From: Colivivens sp963594655
GTDB lineage: Bacteria; Bacteroidota; Bacteroidia; Bacteroidales; Bacteroidaceae
DNA length: 61,468 nucleotides
NCBI GenBank assembly: GCA_963594655.1
Contig: CAVBFD010000008.1
Coordinates: forward strand, 1-61,468
Reading direction: 5' to 3'
Shown here: piece by piece, positions 26,990-35,575 of the stretch
Layout of the letters: every line of letters begins with the position of its first letter
How positions within the stretch are numbered: the first letter of the stretch is position 1
Position numbers and translations under genes: made by a program
Notes under the pieces: generated by a model
Seen by the model: the letters and a program-made list of their open reading frames with translations, nothing else
Database searches by the model: none
What the model was told of the DNA's origin: nothing

Positions 26990-28159
26990 TTACCGTTCAA
27001 CTACCTTCACCTTAGCTGCAAGATCCTTGCACTTCCGGCGAAGTTCGTCAAGCGGTTTTCCTTGTTTATCGTAGCACACTACCACCCCCATGCGTCTGCC
27101 CACATGGGCTACCGGCTTTCCGAAGATGCGCAGGTAGGTGTTGGTAGCCCCGCACACCTCCTCCATGCCCGTATAGTCGGGATGGTCGGTCTCTATGTCG
27201 GAGAGAATCACGGCGCTTACTCCTATCTTCTCTTGTGTTATCTCGGGTATCGGCAGACCGAGTACGGCACGGCAGTGCAACTCGAACTCGCTGAGGTTCT
27301 GTGTCCCTGCAAGGGTAACCATACCAGTGTCGTGCGGACGCGGGGAGAGTTCGGAAAAGTAGACTCCCTCGGTGTCGGAGAGGAAGAACTCCACTCCCCA
27401 GATGCCGCATCCTGTGAGGGCGGCGGTCACCTTCGCAGCCATGTCCTGCGCGGTCTTCAGTTGTTCAGGCGTGACCCTTGCCGGCTGGAAACTCTCACGG
27501 TAGTCCCCACCCTTCTGCACATGGCCAATGGGGGGACAGAACAGGGTCTTGCCGTTCTTCTGTGTCACGGTGAGGAGGGTTATCTCCGAGTCGAACTTGA
27601 TGAACTGCTCCACGATGACCTCCTTTATGTCTCCGCGCGATCCCTTGGCGGCGCAGTCCCATGCCGCCTGTAGTTCAGCGGGACTGTCCACCTTACTCTG
27701 TCCGTGACCGGAGGACGACATGAGTGGCTTCACTATGAACGGATAGCCTATCTCGTCCGCCGCTTGGGCAAACTCCCCGAACGTCTTGGCATACTTATAG
27801 TTGGCTGTCTTCAGTCCGAGTTCCGTATGCGCCAGTTCACGTATCGCCTTGCGGTTCATCGTGTAGTTCACCGCCCTTGCCGACGGCACCACCTGTATGC
27901 CCATCTTCTCGCAGTCGTACAGTTTCTCCGTGCGTATCGCCTCTATCTCCGGCACTATGATGTCGGGACGGTGCTTCTCCACCGCCTTCATCAGCGCGTC
28001 GCCGTCGAGCATGTGGAAGACCTCACACTCGTCAGCCACCTGCATGGCAGGGGCGTGTTCGTAAGCGTCACAGGCAATGACGTACTGTCCTTTCCTCTTG
28101 CAGGCGATTACAAATTCCTTGCCGAGTTCGCCTGAACCCAAAAGCATTATCTTCTTCAT
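26990..28159 (-). CDS. purT: Formate-dependent phosphoribosylglycinamide formyltransferase (GAR transformylase 2)
   Basis: ATP-grasp enzyme that formylates GAR with formate and ATP in purine synthesis. N-terminal GSGELGKEFVIACKRKGQYVIACD and PEIEAI motifs; phosphate loop KPLMSSSGHGQS near 149-160; GVEFFLSDTEGVYFSELSPRPHDTGMVTL typical of PurT. 389 residues is normal. It starts 12 bases after the DUF4301 gene, so they probably share a transcript. Confidence 0.95.
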   Translation of the reverse strand: MKKIMLLGSGELGKEFVIACKRKGQYVIACDAYEHAPAMQVADECEVFHMLDGDALMKAVEKHRPDIIVPEIEAIRTEKLYDCEKMGIQVVPSARAVNYTMNRKAIRELAHTELGLKTANYKYAKTFGEFAQAADEIGYPFIVKPLMSSSGHGQSKVDSPAELQAAWDCAAKGSRGDIKEVIVEQFIKFDSEITLLTVTQKNGKTLFCPPIGHVQKGGDYRESFQPARVTPEQLKTAQDMAAKVTAALTGCGIWGVEFFLSDTEGVYFSELSPRPHDTGMVTLAGTQNLSEFELHCRAVLGLPIPEITQEKIGVSAVILSDIETDHPDYTGMEEVCGATNTYLRIFGKPVAHVGRRMGVVVCYDKQGKPLDELRRKCKDLAAKVKVVER

Positions 28160-28171
28160 CCCGCGTACTGT

Positions 28172-29692
28172 TTATTGGTGCTGGTCACGGAGCAGGTCGT
28201 TCACTGTCTTCACCGGGTTGAACGTCTCAAGCGGCACTTCCACAAACACCGTGTTCCAGTCGCTCATCGCTCCGTTCCACAGTCCGGGCAGTTCGAGTGC
28301 CTTCAGTTCCTTTCCGTTCTTGCTCTTTGAGGAGATGAAGCCGGTCTTCGTGTCCACATACTTGGTAAGGTCGAAGTGGTTGCCCTGATAGTCCTTCACC
28401 CCACACACGAGGTCTACCGGGTTGAAGTGAGTCCCACTGTTGAACATCTTCACGTACTCCTCATTGTTCTTGTCAATCTGTGAGCTTTCAAGTATCTGGA
28501 GTGATATGGTGCCGTCCTGGTTGTAGGCGAGGAACGGACCTCCGCCCGGTTCGCCCACGTTCTTCACCATTCCGCACACACGCATCGGACGGTTGAGTTT
28601 CTTGCGCAGGTAGATGGCGAGTTCCGTGTCTTCCAGATACTTCAGTTCCGGGTTATAGTTGTTGAGCTTGTCGCGCAGGAACCGTATGATCTGCTCCAGT
28701 TGCTGGTGGGTGTACCTGCCGCTGTCGAGCAGATCGATGTAGCCGAACGCCTCCTTCTGGAGTTCCACAAGCACTCCGGCGATGACCTTCTTGAACCTTA
28801 CGGTCGGGTCTTTCAGCCGGTCAGGCACCACGTTGTCGATGTTCTTTATGAAGATGATGTCGGCGTCGAGTTCGTTGAGGTTCTCTATCAGCGCGCCGTG
28901 ACCGCCCGGACGGAACACTATCGTGCCGTCCTCGTCACGGAACGGATCGTTGTCGGGTGTGGCGGCAACGGTGTCGGTGCTTGACTTCTGCTCCGAGAAA
29001 CTTATGTTGTACTTCACTCCAAACTGCATCTCGTACTCCCCTTTCTTGGCATCCACCAGTTCCTCGAACAGTCTGCGGTGTTCGGGACTCACGGTGAAGT
29101 GGGCGTTCACGTTACCGTCCTTGCCGGCGGCGTAGAGCGCGCCTTCCACAAGGTGTTCCTCCAGCGGTGTGCGCACGGAGTCGGTGTAGGTGTGGAACTG
29201 CAGGAGTCCCTTGGGCAACTTCCCGTAGTTCAGTCCGCAGTCGTTGAGCAGACAAGCCACAACCGCCTTGTAGTCGCCCTCCTCTATGAGGTCTTCCACG
29301 GTCATCCCCTCGTTGACCACACACGCGTCGTTCAGTGCGTCGAAGAAGGCGAAGCTGCTGATGTGCGCGAAGAATATCTTCATGAACTCGGTGTCGGGGG
29401 TTTCCGAGTCACCGTCAAGAAACTCAAAGAGGTTTTTGAACATTCGTGAGGCTGCTCCAGACGCCGGCACGAACTTCAGTACAGTATGGTCGCCCTTCAG
29501 GTAGTCCTCCCATGCGGAGAGGTACCGGGTCTGCTGACTGTCGTCGGTCACCATGATCCCCTTTCCGGGCGAAGCCGCCCCTGCAAGGCGGAGGTAAGGG
29601 AAACCTGTCTTGAACTGTTCGAGTTGTCTTTCGAGAGTTTCTTCGGAGATGTGTTTCTTTGCAAGCAACTCCTTGTCTTGTTGTGTAAGCAT
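28172..29692 (-). CDS. DUF4301 family protein
   Basis: A ~506-residue soluble protein of the DUF4301 family, common in Bacteroidota and of unknown activity. Visible motifs are VLKFVPASGAASRMFKNL near residue 70 and TIVFRPGGHGALIENLNEL near 260, glycine-rich loops suggestive of nucleotide binding (sugar-nucleotidyltransferase-like, tentative). The ATG at 29692 (MLTQQDKELL) is used; a TTG three codons upstream is less likely. It has its own promoter and is followed closely by purT. Confidence 0.85.
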   Translation of the reverse strand: MLTQQDKELLAKKHISEETLERQLEQFKTGFPYLRLAGAASPGKGIMVTDDSQQTRYLSAWEDYLKGDHTVLKFVPASGAASRMFKNLFEFLDGDSETPDTEFMKIFFAHISSFAFFDALNDACVVNEGMTVEDLIEEGDYKAVVACLLNDCGLNYGKLPKGLLQFHTYTDSVRTPLEEHLVEGALYAAGKDGNVNAHFTVSPEHRRLFEELVDAKKGEYEMQFGVKYNISFSEQKSSTDTVAATPDNDPFRDEDGTIVFRPGGHGALIENLNELDADIIFIKNIDNVVPDRLKDPTVRFKKVIAGVLVELQKEAFGYIDLLDSGRYTHQQLEQIIRFLRDKLNNYNPELKYLEDTELAIYLRKKLNRPMRVCGMVKNVGEPGGGPFLAYNQDGTISLQILESSQIDKNNEEYVKMFNSGTHFNPVDLVCGVKDYQGNHFDLTKYVDTKTGFISSKSKNGKELKALELPGLWNGAMSDWNTVFVEVPLETFNPVKTVNDLLRDQHQ

Positions 29693-29726
29693 ATGTTGCA
29701 ATTTTAAGTGCGTAGTAATTCCGCAA

Positions 29727-29757
29727 CAAAGTTAGGGAAAATATTTATACCTCCAAT
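29727..29757 (-). promoter_or_regulatory. Promoter for DUF4301-purT
   Basis: TAACTTTG (29727-29734, minus strand) and ATTG (29754-29757), 19-nt spacer. Predicted leader about 30 nt. Confidence 0.6.
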
Positions 29758-29930
29758 GGCTTGGCGGCTATTTTTTTTAATATCACCTCTCCCCACACCT
29801 TATTATATTGCCTTACCACACAGCCCGACATTCAACCGTGGGATTTCACTCTCACGTCCTCGAGTTTTTTCCCGAAGGTCTTCCAGTTATTTTTTCCCTA
29901 TAAACGTGGACCGCATTCAATTATATTCGC

Positions 29931-29938
29931 TAATTTTG
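29931..29938 (+). promoter_or_regulatory. Promoter -7 box for the RelA/SpoT homologue
   Basis: TAATTTTG fits TAnnTTTG, 32 bases before the ATG at 29971; the -33 region is a poor match. Confidence 0.5.
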
Positions 29939-29970
29939 CAGCACGGTTGAAACGAAGTAGAGAACATATC

Positions 29971-32175
29971 ATGAACGAGGACACGGAAAAGATTCTTCAG
30001 ACCTTGCACAAGGTACAGAGCCTCACCGCCGACATCATCAGCGGCGAGGACCGGGACAAGATAAACAAGATAGTGCAGAACAAGGGGGACATCAAGTCGG
30101 AAACCACCGAACTGGAGCGGGTGTTCGGACTCAACCCCGTGCTGTTCAACCTGCAGACCGCCCTCATCACCATCGAGGAGATTGGGGCGAGCCGCGCCAT
30201 CATCCTTAGCGTACTGATCCACGAGTACGTGAAGTACGGGGCGGTGTCGGAGGACGAGGTGGGCAAACTGTTCGGCGAGGACGTGCAGCGCATCGTCCAC
30301 GGACTGCTGAAGGTGAACGATCTGTACGCCAAAAGCCCGAGTGTGGAGACGGAGAACTTCCGTGACCTGATCCTCTCGTTCGCCGAGGACATGAGGGTCA
30401 TCTTCATCATCATAGCCGACAGGGTGAACCTCATGCGGCAGATAAAGGATCGCGGATCGGAGGAGGACAGGCAGAAGGTGGCGAAGGAGGCGAGCTACCT
30501 CTACGCGCCGCTTGCGCACAAGCTGGGTCTCTACCTCATCAAGTCGGAACTGGAGGACCTGTCGCTCAAGTATCTTGAGACCGACACGTTCTATATGATT
30601 AAGGAGAAACTGAACGCCACCAAGAAGGCGCGCGACGGGTATATAGCCAAGTTCATCGCCCCGATAGAGACCAAACTGAAGGAGGCGGGACTGACGTTCC
30701 ACATCAAGGGGCGCACGAAGAGCATCCACTCCATCTGGCAGAAGATGAAGAAGCAGAAGTGCGCGTTCGAGGGCATCTACGACCTCTTCGCCATCCGCAT
30801 CATCCTCGACTCGCCCCTGGAGAGGGAGAAGCAGGACTGCTGGCAGGTGTACAGTATCGTGACCGACATGTACCGCCCCAACCCCAAGCGGCTGCGCGAC
30901 TGGTTGAGCGTGCCTAAGAGCAACGGCTACGAGAGTCTGCACACCACGGTCATGGGCCCGGAGGGCAAGTGGGTGGAGATTCAGATACGCACCGAGCGCA
31001 TGGACGACATAGCGGAACACGGACTGGCGGCCCACTGGAGGTATAAGGGGGTGAAGGACAGCGGATCCAAACTGGAGGACTGGCTGAAGGACATAAGGAG
31101 CGCGCTGGAGACCCAGACATCCGACGAGCAACTGGTGGACCAGTTCAAGGTGGACCTCTACAGCGACGAGGTGTTCGTGTTCACACCCAAGGGCGACCTT
31201 TTCAAACTGCCCGAGGGGGCTACGGTACTCGACTTCGCCTTCATGATACACACCAACGTGGGACTCCACTGCTGCGGCGGTAAGGTCAACGGCAGGAACA
31301 CCCCTGTGAGGGCGAAGCTGAAGACGGGCGACCAGGTGGAGATTCTCACCAACCCCAACCAGACTCCCAAGCGCGACTGGCTCAACTACGCCATCACGTC
31401 GAAGGCGAAGAGCAAAATCCGCCAGAGTCTCAACGAACAGGAACTGCACACCGCCGCCTTCGCCAAGGAGACCCTGGAGCGCAAGTTCAAGAACAGGAAG
31501 ATTGAGTACGACGAGCCTGTGATGATGAAGGCGGTGAAGCACCTGGGCTACAAGAACGTGACGGAGTTCTACCGTGCCGTGGCTGAGGAGGTCATCGGGA
31601 CGGACAAGGTCATCGAGGCTTACATAGAGGAACAGAAACGGGCGAACAACGAACTGCCTACGGCGGAGGTCATCAGTGCGGCGAACTACAGGTTCGACTC
31701 CGCCGGTGAACAGTCGGCGAAGACGGGCAAGGACGTGCTGCTCATAGGCGACAACATCAAGGGAGTGGCATACAACCTCGCCAAGTGCTGCAGTCCCATC
31801 TACGGTGACGACATCGTGGGCTTCGTGACCGTAAGCCGTGGCATCACCATCCACCGCAGGAACTGCCCCAACTGTAGGAAACTGCTCGAGAAGATTGGCT
31901 ACCGCTCCATCGAGGTTAACTGGGCTGAGAAGGGAGGCGGACAGTTTGTCGTGACTCTCCATATAATAGGTAACGACGACGTGGGCATCGTCAACAACAT
32001 AACGAGCATCATCGCCAAGGAACAGAACATCGTGCTGAGGGGCATCGACATCAAGTCGTCGGAGGACGGACTGTTCACCGGCAACCTCACCGTCATGATT
32101 GACAGCAACAGCCGGCTCAACCAACTGACGAAGAAGATCAAGGCGGTCAAGGGCGTAAAGAACGTGACAAGATGA
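29971..32175 (+). CDS. RelA/SpoT homologue with degenerate hydrolase domain; likely (p)ppGpp synthetase
   Basis: 734 residues from the ATG at 29971 (MNEDTEKILQTLHK); the frame is open further upstream but that part is non-conserved. Order: HD-type domain (about 50-200), synthetase domain (about 250-370: GRTKSIHSIWQKM, YDLFAIRIIL, RLRDWLSVPKSNGYESLHTTV, EIQIRTERMDDIAEHGLAAHWRYK), TGS (about 400-460), ACT at the C terminus. In the HD domain the metal-binding HD-x-x-ED is replaced by HEYVKY (84-89), the first HPLAVA-type histidine is missing, and ADRLHNMR reads ADRVNLMR. The synthetase residues look intact. It is therefore probably a synthetase without hydrolase activity; a second Rel protein would be needed elsewhere. 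It overlaps rlmH by four bases. Confidence 0.93.
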   Translation: MNEDTEKILQTLHKVQSLTADIISGEDRDKINKIVQNKGDIKSETTELERVFGLNPVLFNLQTALITIEEIGASRAIILSVLIHEYVKYGAVSEDEVGKLFGEDVQRIVHGLLKVNDLYAKSPSVETENFRDLILSFAEDMRVIFIIIADRVNLMRQIKDRGSEEDRQKVAKEASYLYAPLAHKLGLYLIKSELEDLSLKYLETDTFYMIKEKLNATKKARDGYIAKFIAPIETKLKEAGLTFHIKGRTKSIHSIWQKMKKQKCAFEGIYDLFAIRIILDSPLEREKQDCWQVYSIVTDMYRPNPKRLRDWLSVPKSNGYESLHTTVMGPEGKWVEIQIRTERMDDIAEHGLAAHWRYKGVKDSGSKLEDWLKDIRSALETQTSDEQLVDQFKVDLYSDEVFVFTPKGDLFKLPEGATVLDFAFMIHTNVGLHCCGGKVNGRNTPVRAKLKTGDQVEILTNPNQTPKRDWLNYAITSKAKSKIRQSLNEQELHTAAFAKETLERKFKNRKIEYDEPVMMKAVKHLGYKNVTEFYRAVAEEVIGTDKVIEAYIEEQKRANNELPTAEVISAANYRFDSAGEQSAKTGKDVLLIGDNIKGVAYNLAKCCSPIYGDDIVGFVTVSRGITIHRRNCPNCRKLLEKIGYRSIEVNWAEKGGGQFVVTLHIIGNDDVGIVNNITSIIAKEQNIVLRGIDIKSSEDGLFTGNLTVMIDSNSRLNQLTKKIKAVKGVKNVTR

Positions 32176-32645
32176 AGGTGACTCTCCTGCAAGTGGGCAA
32201 GACCGTGGGACGCGAGTTCCAGACCATCATTGGCGACTACGCTGCGAGGGTATGCCACTACTGCCCTTTCGACATAGTGACCATACCCGAACTGAAGAAC
32301 ACCAAGGCTCTGTCGCGCGACATGCAGAAGCGGCAGGAGGGCGACCTTATCATGCGGCAGTTGCAGGACAGCGACCATGTGGTGCTGCTCGACGAGCGTG
32401 GAAAGGAACTGCGGAGCGTGGAACTGGCGGAATGGATGGAGAAGAAGCTGCAGACGGTGGGCAAGCGGCTGGTGTTCGTCATAGGCGGGCCCTACGGGTT
32501 CTCGCCCGAGGTCTACAAGAGGGCGGACGGGAAACTGTCCCTCTCCAAGATGACGCTCTCCCACCAGATGGTGCGCATGGTGTTTGTGGAACAACTCTAC
32601 CGCGCCTTCACCATTATCCGAGGTGAGCAGTACCACCATGAGTAA
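32172..32645 (+). CDS. rlmH: 23S rRNA (pseudouridine1915-N3)-methyltransferase
   Basis: 157-residue SPOUT-class methyltransferase that methylates pseudouridine 1915 of 23S rRNA. The knotted C-terminal SAM site is clear (VFVIGGPYGFSPEVYKRADGKLSLSKMTLSHQMVRMVFVEQLYRA). ATGA overlap with the upstream RelA/SpoT gene indicates coupled translation. Confidence 0.95.
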   Translation: MKVTLLQVGKTVGREFQTIIGDYAARVCHYCPFDIVTIPELKNTKALSRDMQKRQEGDLIMRQLQDSDHVVLLDERGKELRSVELAEWMEKKLQTVGKRLVFVIGGPYGFSPEVYKRADGKLSLSKMTLSHQMVRMVFVEQLYRAFTIIRGEQYHHE

Positions 32646-32758
32646 CAGGAGAAGCCCGCATTGTCAACTGGAGTTTGCAAAACCACGTTTGTAACAGGTC
32701 TGAAACAGCCGAAAAAGAAAAATTTCACGTCTTTCGCAAAGTTTTACCCTTAAACTGT

Positions 32759-32789
32759 TTTGCAGTTTGGATGGAATCGCCTATCTTCG
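32759..32789 (+). promoter_or_regulatory. Promoter of the first repeat-protein gene
   Basis: TTTG (32759-32762), 19-nt spacer, TATCTTCG (32782-32789), one base off the consensus. Predicted leader about 70 nt. Confidence 0.6.
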
Positions 32790-32863
32790 TACCCGTAAGT
32801 GCGGATTGAATCAATTAAACACGCATAAAACTTGAACAATTAACTACATTAAATTACAGGCTT

Positions 32864-35359
32864 ATGAGGAAAACATTTACTTCCCTAATGGCATTGGTGG
32901 TGACCATGGTGTTCGCCACAAGTGCAATGGCACAAAAGACATTCACAGGTTCTGTGGACTGTTACTCTACTGCGGGTTACAACCAAAAGTACATCACGTT
33001 CTCTCTCACTGAGATTGCTGAGGAACTTGACACAGACACCGCAACTCTGGTGGCTGCGTTAAACGAGCAGGTGGAACACATAGTCGATTATGAAGTTCAG
33101 GACATCGACCCTATTTTCTTCAATATCACGGACGGCAACGCTTCCAGCTACTACACTCAGGGTGGTGTCGGTGGTTTCTGGATGGACAAAGACGCAGCCC
33201 CTGTAACATGGGGAGAGAACACTGGTGCGAAATGGTTCAACACCTTGTCTTGGAGTGCAGAAGACGATGCCCTCTACATCGGTCTCGGTCAGTTTCCTGA
33301 CGCCAACGAACCTGGCGACAAGTTCTCAGCCACTTACCTTCTTCAGTACAACAACCAGTCAGTAAAGTTCAATGTCACTCTCAACGTGACTGAGAAGCCG
33401 GCGGTTGATGTTACTCCAATACTCTCTAAACTCAACATTCTCGACACCAAAGAGGTGAAAGTTGAGCAGTATGTGCGCACAGGCTTCGATGCCGACAACG
33501 TGACATTGTATCTCGGAGGCGCAGCCACAAAGTTGGGTCTCGACCCTGCTACTGTGGCAACCGACCTTTCAGACTACATCTACTGTACTAACTACGACGC
33601 GACTAATGAGGTTGTCAAAGACTCATTGACAAATGCTTCAACAGCAAATGGTATCGGTTGGTGGCTGACTTCCGTTTACGATGAGAATACAGGCAATGAG
33701 ACAGACGAGTGCGCTGCTGTAGCATATGGTACAAACAACGTCTTCTTCGTGCAGAACTTCGCATACAATGCGGACACCCTCAGCTTCCAGCTTGGACAGA
33801 ATCCTTCCACAATGAAGGTAGGATCTAACAAGTATGTTTACCTCTACCTTATCAGCGGCACAAACGCAGTGCGCATCAAGGTTTGCCTCAGCATCCTTGA
33901 AAAGCCGAAGTCAGATGTCACATTCGACAAGATGACAAAAGTCGGCAGTGAGGAAGTTGCTTTCGTGCGCGACCCGTCATTAGGCTACGGTGCCAGCACA
34001 TACTACTTCGACGCTGACTCAATCGCAGCCCTCTTCGGTGACGATGTCTCAGCATCAGACCTTACACTGCAAGCGTTGGATACAAACAGCAAGTTGACTG
34101 ACGGATACACTGCAAATGGTGCAAATGGTGGTTTCTGGATGGATTTGGAGTCACATCCTGTAGCATGGGGATCCGGCACTAAGATTTACTTTGCAGAGTA
34201 CACATACAGCGCAGCAGATTCTTATTTCAACATCGGTAACATGGATAATCAGGACTTCGATGGCGGTACAGTAACTGCGGGTTCTCTGTATTTGACATTG
34301 GACGACAAGTACTATGAGTTCGTCATGAGAGTGCAGATGGGCGAGAAGGAAGACTCAACTGTCATTACCTACCCTGTAGCAGACTGCAAGACTGTGGCAA
34401 CCTTCCAGTACGAGTACCAGATTGTTCCTAACTCAGAATATCAGGACTACACAAAGATGGACACTACCATCTTCCTCGATATGACACAGGTGGAGAGCCT
34501 TCTCGGTACAGGCAGCCCTACATTCTATGCTGAGACTTACGCTGACTCTACAGGCAACATCTTCTCAAAGACATACACTTGTAGTCCTAACCCAGGTTTC
34601 TGGATGGACCCGGACACATTGAATGAGCACCATTCAGTAGCATCAGGATGGGGAAGCGCCAACACTTACGGAATCTGTTTCACAGACGACTACTTCCAGT
34701 TCTACCAGTATCCAAACTCTACTTCAGCAATGGTGGGCAACTACTACACTGACAACTTCTACCTCGTGAACACCAAGTCAGGCAAGAAGATTCAGTACAC
34801 TATCACAGTGAAGTACGTAGAGGAACTGACAAAGCACGATAACGTGGGTCAGGAGAGCGTCGCAGGTAAGTCTCGCGGCGAGGATGGCTACGGAGCGGTG
34901 GCAGACATCGACCTCACTGCAATGTACACTGCATTCGGATGTACGGCTGAGGAGTTCGCTGAAGCTGGTACATGGGTGGCTCCTAACGCAGCAGGCACAT
35001 ACGCTGAGGACAACTACGATGCACAAGAAGGCTTCTTCTTCGGCGCTGACGGCAAGACTGTAGACGACGGAACGGAAATCATACATGCCGGAATCAATGA
35101 GGAAGGCAAGCTCGCGACTTACGTTCTCGACGACGCTAATGTTGACAATGAGTACACAGTTACATTCGCTGCCCTCTACAACGACCAGATGTACTACTTC
35201 TACTGCACAATCAACGCAGCCGGACTTCCTGCGGGAATCAGCGGTATTACGGACAGCACAGTCAAGTCAGGCGTAGTCTACGACCTCACAGGCCGCAAGC
35301 TTATAACTCCTACCAAGGGTGTCTACATCCTGGACGGCAAGAAGTACCTGCTGAAGTAA
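32864..35359 (+). CDS. Secreted tandem-repeat protein (DUF4859-like units) with sorting-like C-terminal tail
   Basis: 831 residues. Signal peptide 1-23 (ending TSAMAQ). The body consists of about five diverged ~160-residue units. Recurring landmarks are (G)GFWMDxxxxPVxWG, a FxxxYSAADxxFxIG stretch and a C-terminal beta strand before the next unit; GGFWMD occurs near residues 105 and 423 and GFWMD in unit 4. They resemble the DUF4859 domain of extracellular Bacteroidota proteins; I cannot confirm this without a profile search. The last ~30 residues (VVYDLTGRKLITPTKGVYILDGKKYLLK) resemble the short C-terminal tail common on exported Prevotella/Bacteroides proteins and distantly the type IX sorting domain. 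Function unknown; probably surface or periplasmic. Base use is somewhat more A/T-rich than the GC-rich relA next door. Confidence 0.8.
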   Translation: MRKTFTSLMALVVTMVFATSAMAQKTFTGSVDCYSTAGYNQKYITFSLTEIAEELDTDTATLVAALNEQVEHIVDYEVQDIDPIFFNITDGNASSYYTQGGVGGFWMDKDAAPVTWGENTGAKWFNTLSWSAEDDALYIGLGQFPDANEPGDKFSATYLLQYNNQSVKFNVTLNVTEKPAVDVTPILSKLNILDTKEVKVEQYVRTGFDADNVTLYLGGAATKLGLDPATVATDLSDYIYCTNYDATNEVVKDSLTNASTANGIGWWLTSVYDENTGNETDECAAVAYGTNNVFFVQNFAYNADTLSFQLGQNPSTMKVGSNKYVYLYLISGTNAVRIKVCLSILEKPKSDVTFDKMTKVGSEEVAFVRDPSLGYGASTYYFDADSIAALFGDDVSASDLTLQALDTNSKLTDGYTANGANGGFWMDLESHPVAWGSGTKIYFAEYTYSAADSYFNIGNMDNQDFDGGTVTAGSLYLTLDDKYYEFVMRVQMGEKEDSTVITYPVADCKTVATFQYEYQIVPNSEYQDYTKMDTTIFLDMTQVESLLGTGSPTFYAETYADSTGNIFSKTYTCSPNPGFWMDPDTLNEHHSVASGWGSANTYGICFTDDYFQFYQYPNSTSAMVGNYYTDNFYLVNTKSGKKIQYTITVKYVEELTKHDNVGQESVAGKSRGEDGYGAVADIDLTAMYTAFGCTAEEFAEAGTWVAPNAAGTYAEDNYDAQEGFFFGADGKTVDDGTEIIHAGINEEGKLATYVLDDANVDNEYTVTFAALYNDQMYYFYCTINAAGLPAGISGITDSTVKSGVVYDLTGRKLITPTKGVYILDGKKYLLK

Positions 35360-35384
35360 TTCAGACAACAACAACCCTAATATC

Positions 35385-35414
35385 AAGAGGTGCGTCCCAG
35401 CGGACGCACCTCTT
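35385..35414 (+). terminator. Terminator after the first repeat-protein gene
   Basis: A 13-bp perfect stem (35385-35397 with 35402-35414, AAGAGGTGCGTCC) with a CAGC loop, followed by TCGTTTGC. It lies 25 bases after the stop codon. Confidence 0.85.
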
Positions 35415-35542
35415 TCGTTTGCAGTAGCGCAAATAAATGGTTCTGGCGTTTTTATTACACATCTCCTACGCTTCCGAATATTTTCAACCGCTCACTCTGA
35501 AATAAATCCATTAAAAACGGCTCGGTGAAACGGAATTATCCA

Positions 35543-35550
35543 TAACTTTG
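35543..35550 (+). promoter_or_regulatory. Promoter -7 box of the second repeat-protein gene
   Basis: TAACTTTG, 25 bases before the ATG at 35576; -33 match is poor. Together with the terminator at 35385 it suggests the two paralogues are separately transcribed. Confidence 0.55.
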
Positions 35551-35575
35551 CAAATCATAATAAAACAGACGTTAT

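Noticed and set aside
29917..32124. 735-codon open frame antisense to the RelA/SpoT gene
   Set aside because: It mirrors the GC-rich codon use of the sense gene, has no recognisable domains, and the sense strand has full family motifs.
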